Below, one piece after another: positions 8,418-17,270 of a stretch of 64,000 nt of DNA (positions within the stretch are counted from its first letter, which is position 1; each line of letters starts with the position of its first letter). The position numbers were made by a program, and so were the translations under genes. The notes beneath the pieces were generated by a model. The model was not told the DNA's origin and ran no database searches. It was given only the letters and a program-made list of their open reading frames with translations. The DNA is from Marinomonas posidonica_A (GTDB taxonomy: Bacteria > Pseudomonadota > Gammaproteobacteria > Pseudomonadales > Marinomonadaceae), in NCBI RefSeq assembly GCF_043643765.1, contig NZ_JBHZSP010000009.1, positions 1-64,000 of the forward strand. Direction: 5' to 3'.

Positions 8418-9323
8418 ATGAAGGCCTTTTTTAACATGTTTGCTTTTTTACGTCTGATGACATTCGTGTCGTTGGCTGGCTTATTGCTGGCTTGTGAACA
8501 GAGTACGGATGTCGAAAAAAATGCCAACCTGACGCAACAGGTCACCAACAATCCAGAAGGTGTCCAAAATCACCTACTTTATATGGAAGGCCCAAGTGGC
8601 GACTTTAAACTCCACTATGCCAGCAGTGATCGCACGCTAACCCCAAGAGACACCCTGGTCTTTATTCACGACACAGGGGAGGATTCATCCAGCTTTCGAC
8701 GCTACTTCCAAGCGGACAATGTAAAACAAAAATACCGTTTAATCGCTTTGGATCGTCCTGGTTGGGGCAAGTCCACCTACGCTGGTGATTTTCCGAGTCG
8801 CTTGGAAATGCAATCTGAAATGCTAGCGCCTGTTATCCAGAATATCTGGGAACGTAATGGCAAAGAGAAAATTTTGCTGGCCGGACAAGGTTATGGTGGC
8901 GCGTTGGCTTCTTTACTGGCCGCCGAGCACCCAAATTTTGTGCGCGGGGTTGTCTTGATCAATGCCACACTCTCCGAGCAACAAACTCAAGCCGCATGGT
9001 ATGCCTCAGCCTTAAAATGGCTGCCGAGTTTTTTCTTTTCTCAGTCTTGGCAACATGCTCAATTGGAGCAGGTTGATTTGGCGTCGAGTTTACACCAAGC
9101 AAAAGTCCAATTTGCGGGTTTAACTCAACCTATCGGTTGGTTGCAGACGGTTGAGGCGGAATCGGCTCATCCGGGCACGTGTATGCGCTTGGCCAAAGAC
9201 TTATTTCAACAGGCTGATATCCATCTCACCCTAATCGAAAAAGCCGACAATAAAGGCCAACAACAATATCCAGAGCAAGTCATGAGATCGGTACAAGCCA
9301 TCAACATTCATAGCCGCTTGTAG
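8418..9323 (+). CDS. lipoprotein with a degenerate alpha/beta-hydrolase fold
   Basis: The protein has 301 residues. The N terminus is a lipoprotein signal with an LLLAC lipobox near residue 26. The rest follows the alpha/beta-hydrolase plan: FIHDTGEDSSSFRRYF at the oxyanion-hole loop and ALDRPGWGKST after strand 4. The nucleophile elbow should read G-x-S-x-G-G, but here it is GQGYGG (residues 156-161), so Gly158 (codon GGT) replaces the Ser. Near the C terminus, where relatives have an AGH motif, the sequence is ADN, so Asn278 replaces the His. The protein is therefore probably not an active hydrolase and may be a binding or scaffold lipoprotein. The ribosome-binding site is weak. Confidence 0.8.
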   Translation: MKAFFNMFAFLRLMTFVSLAGLLLACEQSTDVEKNANLTQQVTNNPEGVQNHLLYMEGPSGDFKLHYASSDRTLTPRDTLVFIHDTGEDSSSFRRYFQADNVKQKYRLIALDRPGWGKSTYAGDFPSRLEMQSEMLAPVIQNIWERNGKEKILLAGQGYGGALASLLAAEHPNFVRGVVLINATLSEQQTQAAWYASALKWLPSFFFSQSWQHAQLEQVDLASSLHQAKVQFAGLTQPIGWLQTVEAESAHPGTCMRLAKDLFQQADIHLTLIEKADNKGQQQYPEQVMRSVQAINIHSRL

Positions 9324-9611
9324 AACAAACAAGCGCTTTGCTTTGTATTGCCAAAATGCCTGTTACAAAACGCAAATTGTGTATCAAACAAATCTCTTTA
9401 CGCTATACCTTCAAGCATGGCTCCGATGAATTAAGTTAACGGTTATATTTTCATAACGACTTTAAAGTACATTGGATGGGACTGTCGTGACACAGTAAAT
9501 TTGTGCCGCTTTAAATCCGTCATATTGGCAGGGCTTTAAAGTCATTAATCCCACCCCAAAAGCAATCGTCGCTCAGGAAGAAGGTTATTAAATAATTCGA
9601 GCAGACTCAGA
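9324..9611. other. convergent gap without a gene
   Basis: This lies between convergent genes. The decamer GACTTTAAAG (9458-9467) has its inverse CTTTAAAGTC at 9534-9543, 66 bases apart, which is too far for a simple terminator. I see no gene and no clear T-tailed hairpin. Confidence 0.35.
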
Positions 9612-10232
9612 TTAGATAACCAAATCAATATTGGTGGTCAGAAGGCCTTCATTCATAACAAACACCATAGAAACACTGTCAGCTTCGGCAACGGACATAC
9701 GGCGAAAAACACCATCGGATCGATTGCTGGGTTCATCGGCAATGTAAAATTGTGTCGTCAATTTCTCTCGGTGTCCATCCAATACCTTGACATGGATATG
9801 AGGCGTTCTACCTGGGTAAGGTGTCGGTTTGATGGTCCTAAAACGATACGCCCCATCGGCATCCGTGATGTCATAACCAAAGCCCTGAAAACCAGTATCG
9901 TACTCTATATTAGAGTCATCCCCAGGGTGCAAGTATTTACCATTCACATCACATTGCCAGATTTCAATGCGATAGCCCACCAAAGGTTGGCCCGATTTAG
10001 AACGAATGTTTCCATGCAAATGAATCACGTCTCCACCCGCTTCTTCCACCTTACCGCGCACTTTCACCAAATCATTATCGGTATCATTAAACCTCATGAC
10101 TGGCGTTGGGTAGAATGGCCCTTCAGTGGCCCTCGGAGTCACGACGGCGGCTACCCCATTGCGTGCTAATGCTGCGAGCCCGGTAATCACTAAGCCGCGC
10201 CTTAAAAAGCGGCGACGTGAAAAGAAATCCAT
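9612..10232 (-). CDS. Tat-exported intradiol ring-cleavage dioxygenase-like protein
   Basis: This 206-residue protein has the fold of protocatechuate/catechol intradiol dioxygenases. The N terminus carries a twin-arginine signal (SRRRFLRRG, then a hydrophobic stretch to about residue 30), implying export of a folded metalloprotein. The mature part begins with RATEGPFYPTP, the family start. The non-haem Fe(III) ligands are recognisable: a Tyr in GKYLHPGDD and the Tyr and two His in PYPGRTPHIHV. Such enzymes split catechols between the two hydroxyls. Exported forms are a separate branch of mostly unknown substrate. The gene stands alone, but it is a few kilobases from the catabolic operon that begins at 20884. 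Confidence 0.85.
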   Translation of the reverse strand: MDFFSRRRFLRRGLVITGLAALARNGVAAVVTPRATEGPFYPTPVMRFNDTDNDLVKVRGKVEEAGGDVIHLHGNIRSKSGQPLVGYRIEIWQCDVNGKYLHPGDDSNIEYDTGFQGFGYDITDADGAYRFRTIKPTPYPGRTPHIHVKVLDGHREKLTTQFYIADEPSNRSDGVFRRMSVAEADSVSMVFVMNEGLLTTNIDLVI

Positions 10233-10319
10233 ACATGCCCCCTGTTAAAATGAATGATAATATCTTCTTATAAAGGACAAGCTGGAAAGCGTTAGGTTCC
10301 CTAATTCAATGCCTGTGTT

Positions 10320-10673
10320 CTAAAAAATGCGAAAGCCAACCTCTTTCACATCTTGGTCTATTTGCTGGATCGAATAACAAGCCAATACTTCGCCTTCAAC
10401 CTTGGTGCTGGTTTGCTTCCAAACCAAAGTGGCGATGTCACCACGTCGTAAAATCGTAAGTGGCTGCCATTCTAGATCCAAACTGGTCAGAAACTCGCTC
10501 TTCTGCCAGTGAGCCTCAACATTCTTTCTGTTATCTGGATCGTATAATTCTTCGTGCGTTTGATATTTAGAAAATAGCGTCCAATCTTTCGCATTTGCTC
10601 CCCTGATCACGTCATCAATCATTGGCTTGGCAATGCTAAAAATGTCTTCGTCTGTTCTTTCTGTTATCTTCAT
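10320..10673 (-). CDS. hypothetical small protein, possibly NTF2-like
   Basis: This 117-residue soluble protein belongs to no family I recognise with certainty. It has an N-terminal helical part (DEDIFSIAKPMIDDVIRGAN) containing KDWTLFSKY, then strands such as DIATLVWKQTS and EVLACYSIQQ, a pattern seen in SnoaL/NTF2-like small-ligand folds. I start it at the ATG at 10671-10673. A longer reading frame would begin with TTG at 10718 but has no ribosome-binding site. There is no signal peptide. Confidence 0.6.
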   Translation of the reverse strand: MKITERTDEDIFSIAKPMIDDVIRGANAKDWTLFSKYQTHEELYDPDNRKNVEAHWQKSEFLTSLDLEWQPLTILRRGDIATLVWKQTSTKVEGEVLACYSIQQIDQDVKEVGFRIF

Positions 10674-10789
10674 AATATCGACCTGAATGCTTCCTTTTAT
10701 ATTGGTCGTTCGAGACAAAGAATTCGCTTAACGCTGTCACGCTTTGCCCTGAACTCATTCCCTAACCGCCTCATATTTTGCCTAATGAA

Positions 10790-11221
10790 TTATGACGTTT
10801 GCAGAGCTTTCTGTATTTCCGCCTTAATATCTAACAATAATAAGAAAGCTCCCTCTGGTGACATAGTGTAGGGGTCAAATTGATCATTTGGACTGTACTG
10901 ATAATACAGCTCGGACAAGGTCTGGGTGTCTTGCAAATAGCCCATGTGCCACTCCGAAAACGATCGCTTAGGGATGGCTTGATAGTCAAGGATTTCAAGC
11001 CGCTGATGTCGCGGATCACGAGCAATACGGTGGTATATTTCGTTAACCTGCTGACGGGAACCCTCGAGGCACTGTAAAAAATACTGACGATTAAAAGACA
11101 ACATGCCAGTGACATGCTGTTTAGCATTATTTCGCTCCGCAGAAGACAGAATTTGCTTGATATCCTCAGGTGAAAAGTTCTCACTAATGGTACTTGCATA
11201 AAGCAAACAAACTAGACTCAT
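10790..11221 (-). CDS. BLUF-domain blue-light sensor
   Basis: This 143-residue protein is essentially a single BLUF domain with a short helical C-terminal tail. All key flavin-site residues are visible: Tyr8 in CLLYAS, Asn32 in the NN pair, Gln50 in YFLQCLEG, Trp91 and Met93 in FSEWHMGY. These positions match those of short cyanobacterial BLUF proteins such as PixD. Blue light changes the hydrogen bonding of FAD through the Tyr/Gln pair, and short BLUF proteins signal through a partner. No effector domain is fused and no obvious partner is adjacent. The GGGGGG just before the ATG acts as ribosome-binding site. Confidence 0.93.
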   Translation of the reverse strand: MSLVCLLYASTISENFSPEDIKQILSSAERNNAKQHVTGMLSFNRQYFLQCLEGSRQQVNEIYHRIARDPRHQRLEILDYQAIPKRSFSEWHMGYLQDTQTLSELYYQYSPNDQFDPYTMSPEGAFLLLLDIKAEIQKALQTS

Positions 11222-11353
11222 AACCCCCCTTAAGCTGTATTAAGTCATTCACGTTGATTATTTTTTTACCATAATAATTTAATCCTGCCTTAACCAGAGT
11301 GCAAGCAGGCCCGACCCGAAAGAAAAATAATGCTCAGAGGGTTACTTAATCAA

Positions 11354-11668
11354 TCAAACCTCTGTTAAAGAAGCGGCACAAGCATCCATGTGCTTTGCTA
11401 ACCGAGCGTCTTTCTCTGAAATACCAGACACATCGTGCGTGGTCAATTGGACGTTCACCTTACTGTAAACATTAAACCATTCTGGGTGATGGTTCATTTT
11501 CTCCGCGTATAGGGCCACCATAGACATAAAACCAAAAGCGGTGACAAAATCCACAAACACAAACTGCTTGGTGATTTTGCCTTCTTCTAAATGCCAACCC
11601 GGATGCGCTTGATTGAGCTCAACCAGAAGCGCTTGAATTTGAGCTTGATCGTACTTTTCAGTTTGCAT
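11354..11668 (-). CDS. phhB: 4a-hydroxytetrahydrobiopterin dehydratase (pterin carbinolamine dehydratase)
   Basis: This 104-residue protein carries the PCD active-site motif NHHPEWFNVYSKV (His60, His61) and a downstream TTHDVSGISEKD segment. It removes water from 4a-hydroxytetrahydropterin to regenerate the pterin cofactor used by phenylalanine hydroxylase. It is also found in genomes as a stand-alone recycling enzyme. I start at the ATG at 11666-11668 with GAGG eight bases upstream; a GTG three codons earlier is possible. No phenylalanine hydroxylase gene is in the window. Confidence 0.92.
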   Translation of the reverse strand: MQTEKYDQAQIQALLVELNQAHPGWHLEEGKITKQFVFVDFVTAFGFMSMVALYAEKMNHHPEWFNVYSKVNVQLTTHDVSGISEKDARLAKHMDACAASLTEV

Positions 11669-11765
11669 TCTATTCACCTCATCGTCGTTTTGTTCATTGA
11701 AATAACATGGCGTTTAAAGATTGATGATAAGACCCATCCTTTTAATCGTGATGATTATGAAGGCT

Positions 11766-12263
11766 TTAATCGTGTAAATGGTCACCAGATGTAATCAAAA
11801 TTAACTCTTTTATGTCAATTTGATCCACTTCCCTAGCTAATATTCCCTTGTATTCGATTAATTGTTGAACTGGCATAACAGGCAGTTCAATACCTTGATA
11901 CGTTTTATAGATTGATTCTGAAAAATGGATCTCAAGCGGATGCCACGAGCCATCTTTACGGGACTGTATTTTAGTGTTTTGAGAAAGGCCAATTTCAATT
12001 TTTTGACCATGGTATATCACCTGAAAATACTCGAGATCCCAGCCATATTCCATATGATGCGCTAAAGACTTGGATATAAAGGGTTTCACATGAGGTAATA
12101 TTTTATTGGCGTCGTGATTGTGGATATAAAGATCGATGTCGGCGATTTCACGCTGACCACCGTGGAGCCTTGCCGCTAAGCCACCCACAATTTGATACGT
12201 CACTTGCTCATTCTCAAGTAGGTTTTTCAACCAACACAAGGCCTGTTTGACTTTTTCACTCAT
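11766..12263 (-). CDS. nucleotidyltransferase-like protein
   Basis: The protein has 165 residues. The segment YQIVGGLAARLHGGQREIADIDLYI (residues about 23-47) matches the nucleotidyltransferase fold core, GG...(10-12)...DxD, with Asp44 and Asp46 as likely metal ligands. A third acidic residue could be Glu92 in KIEIGL. Relatives include aminoglycoside 2''-adenylyltransferase-like proteins and MNT-type antitoxins. No HEPN partner lies next to it. The ATG has a GAGGG ribosome-binding site six bases upstream. Substrate unknown. Confidence 0.7.
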   Translation of the reverse strand: MSEKVKQALCWLKNLLENEQVTYQIVGGLAARLHGGQREIADIDLYIHNHDANKILPHVKPFISKSLAHHMEYGWDLEYFQVIYHGQKIEIGLSQNTKIQSRKDGSWHPLEIHFSESIYKTYQGIELPVMPVQQLIEYKGILAREVDQIDIKELILITSGDHLHD

Positions 12264-12282
12264 TCTATTCCCTCATAAAAGA

Positions 12283-12315
12283 CAAAACGCCCAACGAAGC
12301 ACATCGGGCGTTTTG
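12283..12315 (-). terminator. Rho-independent terminator after the catabolic operon
   Basis: CAAAACGCCC (12283-12292) pairs with GGGCGTTTTG (12306-12315) around a 13-base loop. The minus strand continues TCTTTTATG. It lies about 50 bases beyond the stop codon of the 12363 gene and before the nucleotidyltransferase gene. Confidence 0.75.
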
Positions 12316-12362
12316 ATCATTACTTACAATAGCAACCTAATATCAAGGTTAGTCGCGACTGA

Positions 12363-13811
12363 TTAAAAAGGGTAATGCTGTTTTGGGTCTTCAATGGTAA
12401 TCCAACGAAGATCGGTAAACTCAGCAATCCCTGCTTTACCACCAAACCGACCATAGCCGGAATCCCCTACGCCGCCGAACGGCATTTGTGGTTCGTCCGC
12501 CAGAGTTGGCCCATTGATATGACAAATACCGCTTTTAATCGCATTCGCACAAGCGAGCGCTCGATTCATGTTTTGCGAGAACAGAGCCGCCGATAAGCCA
12601 TACTCACTATCATTCGCTACCTTGATGGCTTCGGCATCGCCATTGACTCGTATGATCGACTTAACTGGGCCAAAACTTTCTTCACTGTAAATGCGCATTT
12701 TATCATTGACACCATCCAATAAAGTCGCGGAGAAAATCGCACCGTCGCTTTCACCACCACACACTAACTTAGCCCCTTTCGATACCGCATCGTCAATTAA
12801 TTGGCGCATTTTATCCGCCGACTCAGGGTTTACCAAAGAGCCAAGAACGACCTGATCACGAGGGTTCCCCCAAGGTAATTTCGATGCTTTTTGTGCAAGT
12901 TGAGCAACAAACTCGTCAGCAATACTGTCATCCACAATCAAGCGCTCTGTCGACATACAGATTTGTCCTTGGTTCATAAAAGCACCAAAGATAGCCGCGT
13001 TCACCGCGCCCTCAATGTCAGCATCCGACAACACAACCAATGGCGCTTTGCCCCCCAATTCAAGCAAAGCTGGCGTTAAGTTTTCACCCGCTAAACGACC
13101 AATTATGCGCCCTACTGAGCTGGACCCTGTAAAGTTCACATGACGGACTTCTGGCGCTTCAATCAAGGCCTTCACTATCTCTGCTGCATCACTTGGGTCA
13201 TTCGATAACAAATTAACCACCCCAGCAGGGAAACCGGCTTCAAGAAAGCAATCAATGATTAATCGATGAGTCTGTGGACAAAACTCTGAGCTTTTAAGAA
13301 TGACAGTATTACCACAGGCCAGTGGCGTAGCAATCGCACGGGCACCAAGAATAACCGGAGCATTCCAAGGCGCTATCGCCAAACAAACGCCTTTTGGTTT
13401 ATTGACAGCCATCGCCAAGGTGCCCGGTTTATTCGCAGGAATCACTTCCCCACCCACTTGTGTGGTTAATGCCGCTGCTTCGCGAATATGGCCTGCCGCT
13501 AACATGACATTAAAGCCGGCCCAAGGACCGGTTGCTCCGGTTTCCGTGATCATGGCACTAATAAAATCATCCGCTTTTGATTCCATAATATCGGCAGCTT
13601 TATTTAACAGAGCTCGACGCTCAGAGGGCCCCACTGTCGACCAGTTAACAAATGCGTCATCGGCCGCTTTGGTCACGCTTGTCACATCGTCCACCGAAGC
13701 CGCAGCGCAGACAGAAGCCACCTCTCTGGTCACTGGGTCTAAACGGGAATAGGTTTTTGCATTGCTTGCCGCACGGTCTTTACCACCAATGCTGAATAAA
13801 ACGGTTGTCAT
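12363..13811 (-). CDS. aldehyde dehydrogenase, aromatic-aldehyde type (downstream copy)
   Basis: This 482-residue NAD(P)-dependent aldehyde dehydrogenase has the catalytic Glu in LLELGGKAPLVVL, the catalytic Cys in NQGQICMSTER, and the C-terminal PFGGVGDSGYGRFGG motif. The overall look is that of vanillin/salicylaldehyde dehydrogenases, which oxidise aromatic aldehydes to acids. The start is the ATG at 13809-13811 with AAAGGAG seven bases upstream; the preceding GTG codon is less likely. It is the last gene of the minus-strand operon, 28 bases after the SDR gene. A second, similar enzyme opens the same operon (19379-20884). Confidence 0.88.
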   Translation of the reverse strand: MTTVLFSIGGKDRAASNAKTYSRLDPVTREVASVCAAASVDDVTSVTKAADDAFVNWSTVGPSERRALLNKAADIMESKADDFISAMITETGATGPWAGFNVMLAAGHIREAAALTTQVGGEVIPANKPGTLAMAVNKPKGVCLAIAPWNAPVILGARAIATPLACGNTVILKSSEFCPQTHRLIIDCFLEAGFPAGVVNLLSNDPSDAAEIVKALIEAPEVRHVNFTGSSSVGRIIGRLAGENLTPALLELGGKAPLVVLSDADIEGAVNAAIFGAFMNQGQICMSTERLIVDDSIADEFVAQLAQKASKLPWGNPRDQVVLGSLVNPESADKMRQLIDDAVSKGAKLVCGGESDGAIFSATLLDGVNDKMRIYSEESFGPVKSIIRVNGDAEAIKVANDSEYGLSAALFSQNMNRALACANAIKSGICHINGPTLADEPQMPFGGVGDSGYGRFGGKAGIAEFTDLRWITIEDPKQHYPF

Positions 13812-13839
13812 CACACGACTCCTTTCTAGGAATTAAAGG

Positions 13840-14628
13840 TTATAAGTTAAACTGTTCAATGGTTAACGAGGCTTCTAAGCCGCCGTCAGTGGCAAGATTA
13901 TTGCCATTAACCCAGCGCGCCGCGTCAGAACATAAAAAGAGAATGGCCGGAGCGATGTCCCCAGCATGACCAGCACGCCCCACACGTTCGACATCGGAAT
14001 TCACACGCTCGTCACCTAGCACCTGCCGAAATTGAGTCAAGATAGGTGTTTCTACAGGGCCAGGAGAGACCGCGTTGACACGAATACGACGAGATCTAAA
14101 CGATTCTTGATGACAAGCCAGCATGGTCCATACCAAAAGGATCTCTTTTGAAATGGGGTAACCCGCTTCATTTGGGATATCGAAATCTTTCACTACCTGA
14201 TTGGCATCAGGAAACCCTGCTAACTTAGCAATAGCCGTGGCACGCTGACTGTTTTCTCTCCAGCCAAAACCTGCAATAGACGCGACATTGACGACGCTAC
14301 CACCGGTACGAAGCTTCGAAATCAGACCTTCCGTCAACGCTCTCAGACCAAAGAAATTAATCGCCAGTGTCGTCGCAGCACCAGATTGACCTGACACTCC
14401 AGCCACATTACACAGTGCATCAATATCATCTGGCAGCTGAATAATGAGTTGCTCCACCCCTGCTTGAGAGGAAATATCAGCCTCGATAAAACGCCCAATC
14501 ACTTGTTCAGGTTTCACCAGGTCAATGCCAATCACTTCGGCACCCATTTGCGCGGCAAGCTCTGCAGTACGCCGTCCAATACCACTGGCCACGCCAGTCA
14601 CTACGATCGTTTTTCCGAATAACATCAT
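13840..14628 (-). CDS. short-chain dehydrogenase, coniferyl-alcohol dehydrogenase-like
   Basis: This 262-residue SDR has the cofactor motif TGVASGIG near the N terminus, NVAG (CNVAGVSG) in the middle and a catalytic Tyr-x-x-x-Lys in GYPISKE. The order and spacing, including DIDALCNVAGV, VNVASIAG, AVSPGPVETPIL and WVNGNNLATDGG, closely follow remembered CalA coniferyl-alcohol dehydrogenase sequences. It likely oxidises an aryl or allylic alcohol to the aldehyde that the neighbouring aldehyde dehydrogenases take to the acid. The ATG has AGGAG six bases upstream. The true substrate is unknown. Confidence 0.83.
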   Translation of the reverse strand: MMLFGKTIVVTGVASGIGRRTAELAAQMGAEVIGIDLVKPEQVIGRFIEADISSQAGVEQLIIQLPDDIDALCNVAGVSGQSGAATTLAINFFGLRALTEGLISKLRTGGSVVNVASIAGFGWRENSQRATAIAKLAGFPDANQVVKDFDIPNEAGYPISKEILLVWTMLACHQESFRSRRIRVNAVSPGPVETPILTQFRQVLGDERVNSDVERVGRAGHAGDIAPAILFLCSDAARWVNGNNLATDGGLEASLTIEQFNL

Positions 14629-14656
14629 CGCTAACTCCTACTTTTTATTTTAATCA

Positions 14657-15655
14657 TTAGGACTTAATTGGTTTTAACGTTTCTTCTGTTACTTGATACC
14701 CCACTGGAATCAGACGCAGCCCCAAACGCGACTCAATCGCGCCCCATAGTCCCTTAGGTAAAAATAAAGAACACAACACAGCAACGGCCCCCAAGCCCAC
14801 CAGATACCAAACCCCGGTATCGGCAAACCATGTTTCTACAGCAAAAAACAGTAAGGCTCCGAGAATTGCACCTTCAAAACGTCCGATTCCACCGACCAGC
14901 ACCATGAAAATCATGTAAGCGGTCCATTGCACGGAAAAATACGTTTTAGGTTGGAAAGATGACGCCTGCGCTAACCACAAGGCGCCAGCCACTGCGGTGC
15001 CAAAAGCGGCAAAAATAAAGAACCACTTTTTCACGGTTTGAGCATCGACACCGATCGAGTCTGCCGCTTCTTCATTGTCACGAATGGCTTGCATGGCAAT
15101 GCCAGCTTTTGAACGCAGCAGGTAAAAAAGCCCAATCAACAACCCTGACATGCAGATTAACGCCGCAAGATAAATCAACACACGACGTGTTTCTATTTGA
15201 TAAGCATTAAGAGAAATCAATGAGGTCCCTGTTTCCCCTTGTATTAAGGGATCAAGGTTCACCAATAAATGCCCAACCGAAGCGAGTACCCACATGCCAA
15301 TACCAAATTCAGCGGCTTTTAGGCGCAACATGAACTTAGAAATCGGCCAACTCAGCAAGCCGACCAGAACAGCTGAGATGAATACAGCGGCAAATGGGGG
15401 CATACCTAGATGGGCCAAACGGATGGTGGCGTAGGCCCCCAAACCAAAAAACAACTGTTGCCCAATGGACACCAAACCACCAAAACCCGCTAAGGTATTC
15501 CACATGGCGGCCATTATGATGTAAATAAACAGCACCGTAAGTCGTTCTAACACATTGTCGGATGCGGTAAATGGTGTAATGATTAGGACCATCAATAACA
15601 GCATGACAGCCATAATGGTCATCTTGGAATAGGCATTTGACCGTTTAATACTCAT
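14657..15655 (-). CDS. LIV-type ABC transporter permease (LivM-like)
   Basis: This 332-residue membrane protein of the branched-chain amino-acid permease class has about eight to nine helices. It carries LAGFGGLVSIGQQLFFGLGAY near residue 57 and the EAA-like loop AIRDNEEAADSIGVDAQTVKKW at about 190-210, which contacts the ATPase. Its start codon overlaps the stop of the upstream permease gene by four bases. Gene context suggests import of an aromatic or related compound rather than branched-chain amino acids. Confidence 0.88.
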   Translation of the reverse strand: MSIKRSNAYSKMTIMAVMLLLMVLIITPFTASDNVLERLTVLFIYIIMAAMWNTLAGFGGLVSIGQQLFFGLGAYATIRLAHLGMPPFAAVFISAVLVGLLSWPISKFMLRLKAAEFGIGMWVLASVGHLLVNLDPLIQGETGTSLISLNAYQIETRRVLIYLAALICMSGLLIGLFYLLRSKAGIAMQAIRDNEEAADSIGVDAQTVKKWFFIFAAFGTAVAGALWLAQASSFQPKTYFSVQWTAYMIFMVLVGGIGRFEGAILGALLFFAVETWFADTGVWYLVGLGAVAVLCSLFLPKGLWGAIESRLGLRLIPVGYQVTEETLKPIKS

Positions 15656-16554
15656 AGCGGTTCACCTTTACTCTTGTTTCCGAGCCAATGTCTTAAAGTT
15701 AAAAAGTCACGATTGAGGTAAATTCTGGCGAATAAAAATAATAAGAAAACGAAGTGACCGCCTAACAGAAAACCCTGTGGATGAATCAAAGCACCAACAC
15801 TTTGTGCTATCGCCAATATAATGCCGCCAAGCAATACACCCCATAAAGACCCTACACCGCCAATAATGGTTGCTTCAAACGCAAACAAGAGTTGTGGTGC
15901 GCCTGCATAAGCATCGAAAGTACCTCGTAGCCCTAATGCACTGCCCGAAATGGCCACCGTCATCATGGCAATCGCTGCGGCAATCGCCGCCGTTTTACGC
16001 GCATCAATGCCGACCAGTCCCGCGGTGTCTGGATCAAAAGCCGTCGCTCGAATTTGTCGCCCAAGAGAGGTAAAGCGTAATACCAAATCCAATCCACCAA
16101 TGACGATGATCGCGGTAGCAAAAATGAGGACGGGTAACTTACCAATCCACAGGTCAAACAATTGATAGGACTCCCAACTTAAATCGCCGACATAGGACGC
16201 TAAAGTACGAGTGTTAGCGCCAAAGTGTTGAAACAATAGGTTATCAATCACAATCGAGAGACCAAAGGTACTTAACACAGGCAATAACTCTCCCCCTTTA
16301 GTCGCACGTTCTAAAATAACGCGTTGCAGCAGCCAACCAATCATCGCCATGATGGGCAATACCATTAACAGAGACGTAAAAGGGGATAAAGCTAAAGCGT
16401 CGGTCATCATCCACACCATATAAGCACTTAAAATGGCCAGTGAGCCGTGAGCTAAATTAATGATGCGCATGACTTGAAACATAAAGGCAAGGCCACAGGC
16501 AATGAGCGCATAATAGCCACCCAACAAAATTGCTTGTACGAGACTATTGATCAT
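15652..16554 (-). CDS. LIV-type ABC transporter permease (LivH-like)
   Basis: This 300-residue inner-membrane permease begins MINSLVQAILLGGYYALIAC, typical of LivH, with the motif MRIINLAHGSLAILSAY near residue 29 and the coupling loop RATAFDPDTAGLVGIDARKT at about 168-187. It pairs with the LivM-like protein to form the translocation channel. It overlaps both neighbours by four bases (ATGA), showing tight translational coupling across the transporter genes. Confidence 0.88.
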   Translation of the reverse strand: MINSLVQAILLGGYYALIACGLAFMFQVMRIINLAHGSLAILSAYMVWMMTDALALSPFTSLLMVLPIMAMIGWLLQRVILERATKGGELLPVLSTFGLSIVIDNLLFQHFGANTRTLASYVGDLSWESYQLFDLWIGKLPVLIFATAIIVIGGLDLVLRFTSLGRQIRATAFDPDTAGLVGIDARKTAAIAAAIAMMTVAISGSALGLRGTFDAYAGAPQLLFAFEATIIGGVGSLWGVLLGGIILAIAQSVGALIHPQGFLLGGHFVFLLFLFARIYLNRDFLTLRHWLGNKSKGEPL

Positions 16555-17270
16555 GAGACCTCCTGCGTCGCATTTTCTTGCAAACCAAAATAGGCCTGAG
16601 TAATTTCATTACGGTTGGTATCTTCTGTAAGCTTATCCAACACGATTCGACCTTCCAGCATACAAACCGCTCGTTTAGCAAAGCTGATTGCCCTATCTAA
16701 TGCCTGCTCCACTAAGATAATGGTGGTGCCCGTATCACGCAGTGTTTCTATAGAGGCATACACTTGATCCACAACGAGAGGAGATAAGCCTAAACTCACC
16801 TCATCCAAAATAAGCAGCTCTGGATTGGACATCAAGGAGCGTCCGATGGCGGTCGCTTGTTGCTCGCCACCCGATAAACTGCCCGCTTTGGCATGACGGC
16901 GTTTGACCAAATTAGGAAAGGTTTCAAATATCCGATCAAGATCCCAGTCTCCTGACCTATTAACGGACTGTCCTAATAATAAATTCTCTTCAATGGTCAT
17001 CTCTGCGAACAAACGACGTCCTTCAGGCACCAATGACAAACCTTGTTTGACTCGATCACAAGAAGGCAAATGCGTCATGCTGCGATGTTTAAAAGACAAG
17101 GTGCCAGAATGAATTGGTAATGCGCCTGCAATGGCTCTTAGCATAGTGGATTTACCAGCACCATTGGCACCGATTAACGCGATCGTTTCGCCTTGTTTTA
17201 CTTCTAAGGAGACATCGCGTACTGCTCTAAATTGTCCGTAACGTACATCTAAATCTTTAACCGACAACAT
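16551..17270 (-). CDS. LIV-type ABC transporter ATPase (LivF-like)
   Basis: This 239-residue ATPase has Walker A GANGAGKST, signature LSGGEQQATAIGRSL and Walker B LLILDEVSLGLSP, the last being typical for LivF. I use the ATG at 17268-17270; the codon before it is TTG. The gene starts inside the end of the upstream LivG-like gene (14-base overlap) and its stop overlaps the LivH-like start. Confidence 0.9.
   Translation of the reverse strand: MLSVKDLDVRYGQFRAVRDVSLEVKQGETIALIGANGAGKSTMLRAIAGALPIHSGTLSFKHRSMTHLPSCDRVKQGLSLVPEGRRLFAEMTIEENLLLGQSVNRSGDWDLDRIFETFPNLVKRRHAKAGSLSGGEQQATAIGRSLMSNPELLILDEVSLGLSPLVVDQVYASIETLRDTGTTIILVEQALDRAISFAKRAVCMLEGRIVLDKLTEDTNRNEITQAYFGLQENATQEVS

Noticed and set aside
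11766..12263. MNT/HEPN toxin-antitoxin pair
   Set aside because: The nucleotidyltransferase-like protein has no HEPN partner beside it; its neighbours are a pterin dehydratase gene and a terminator.
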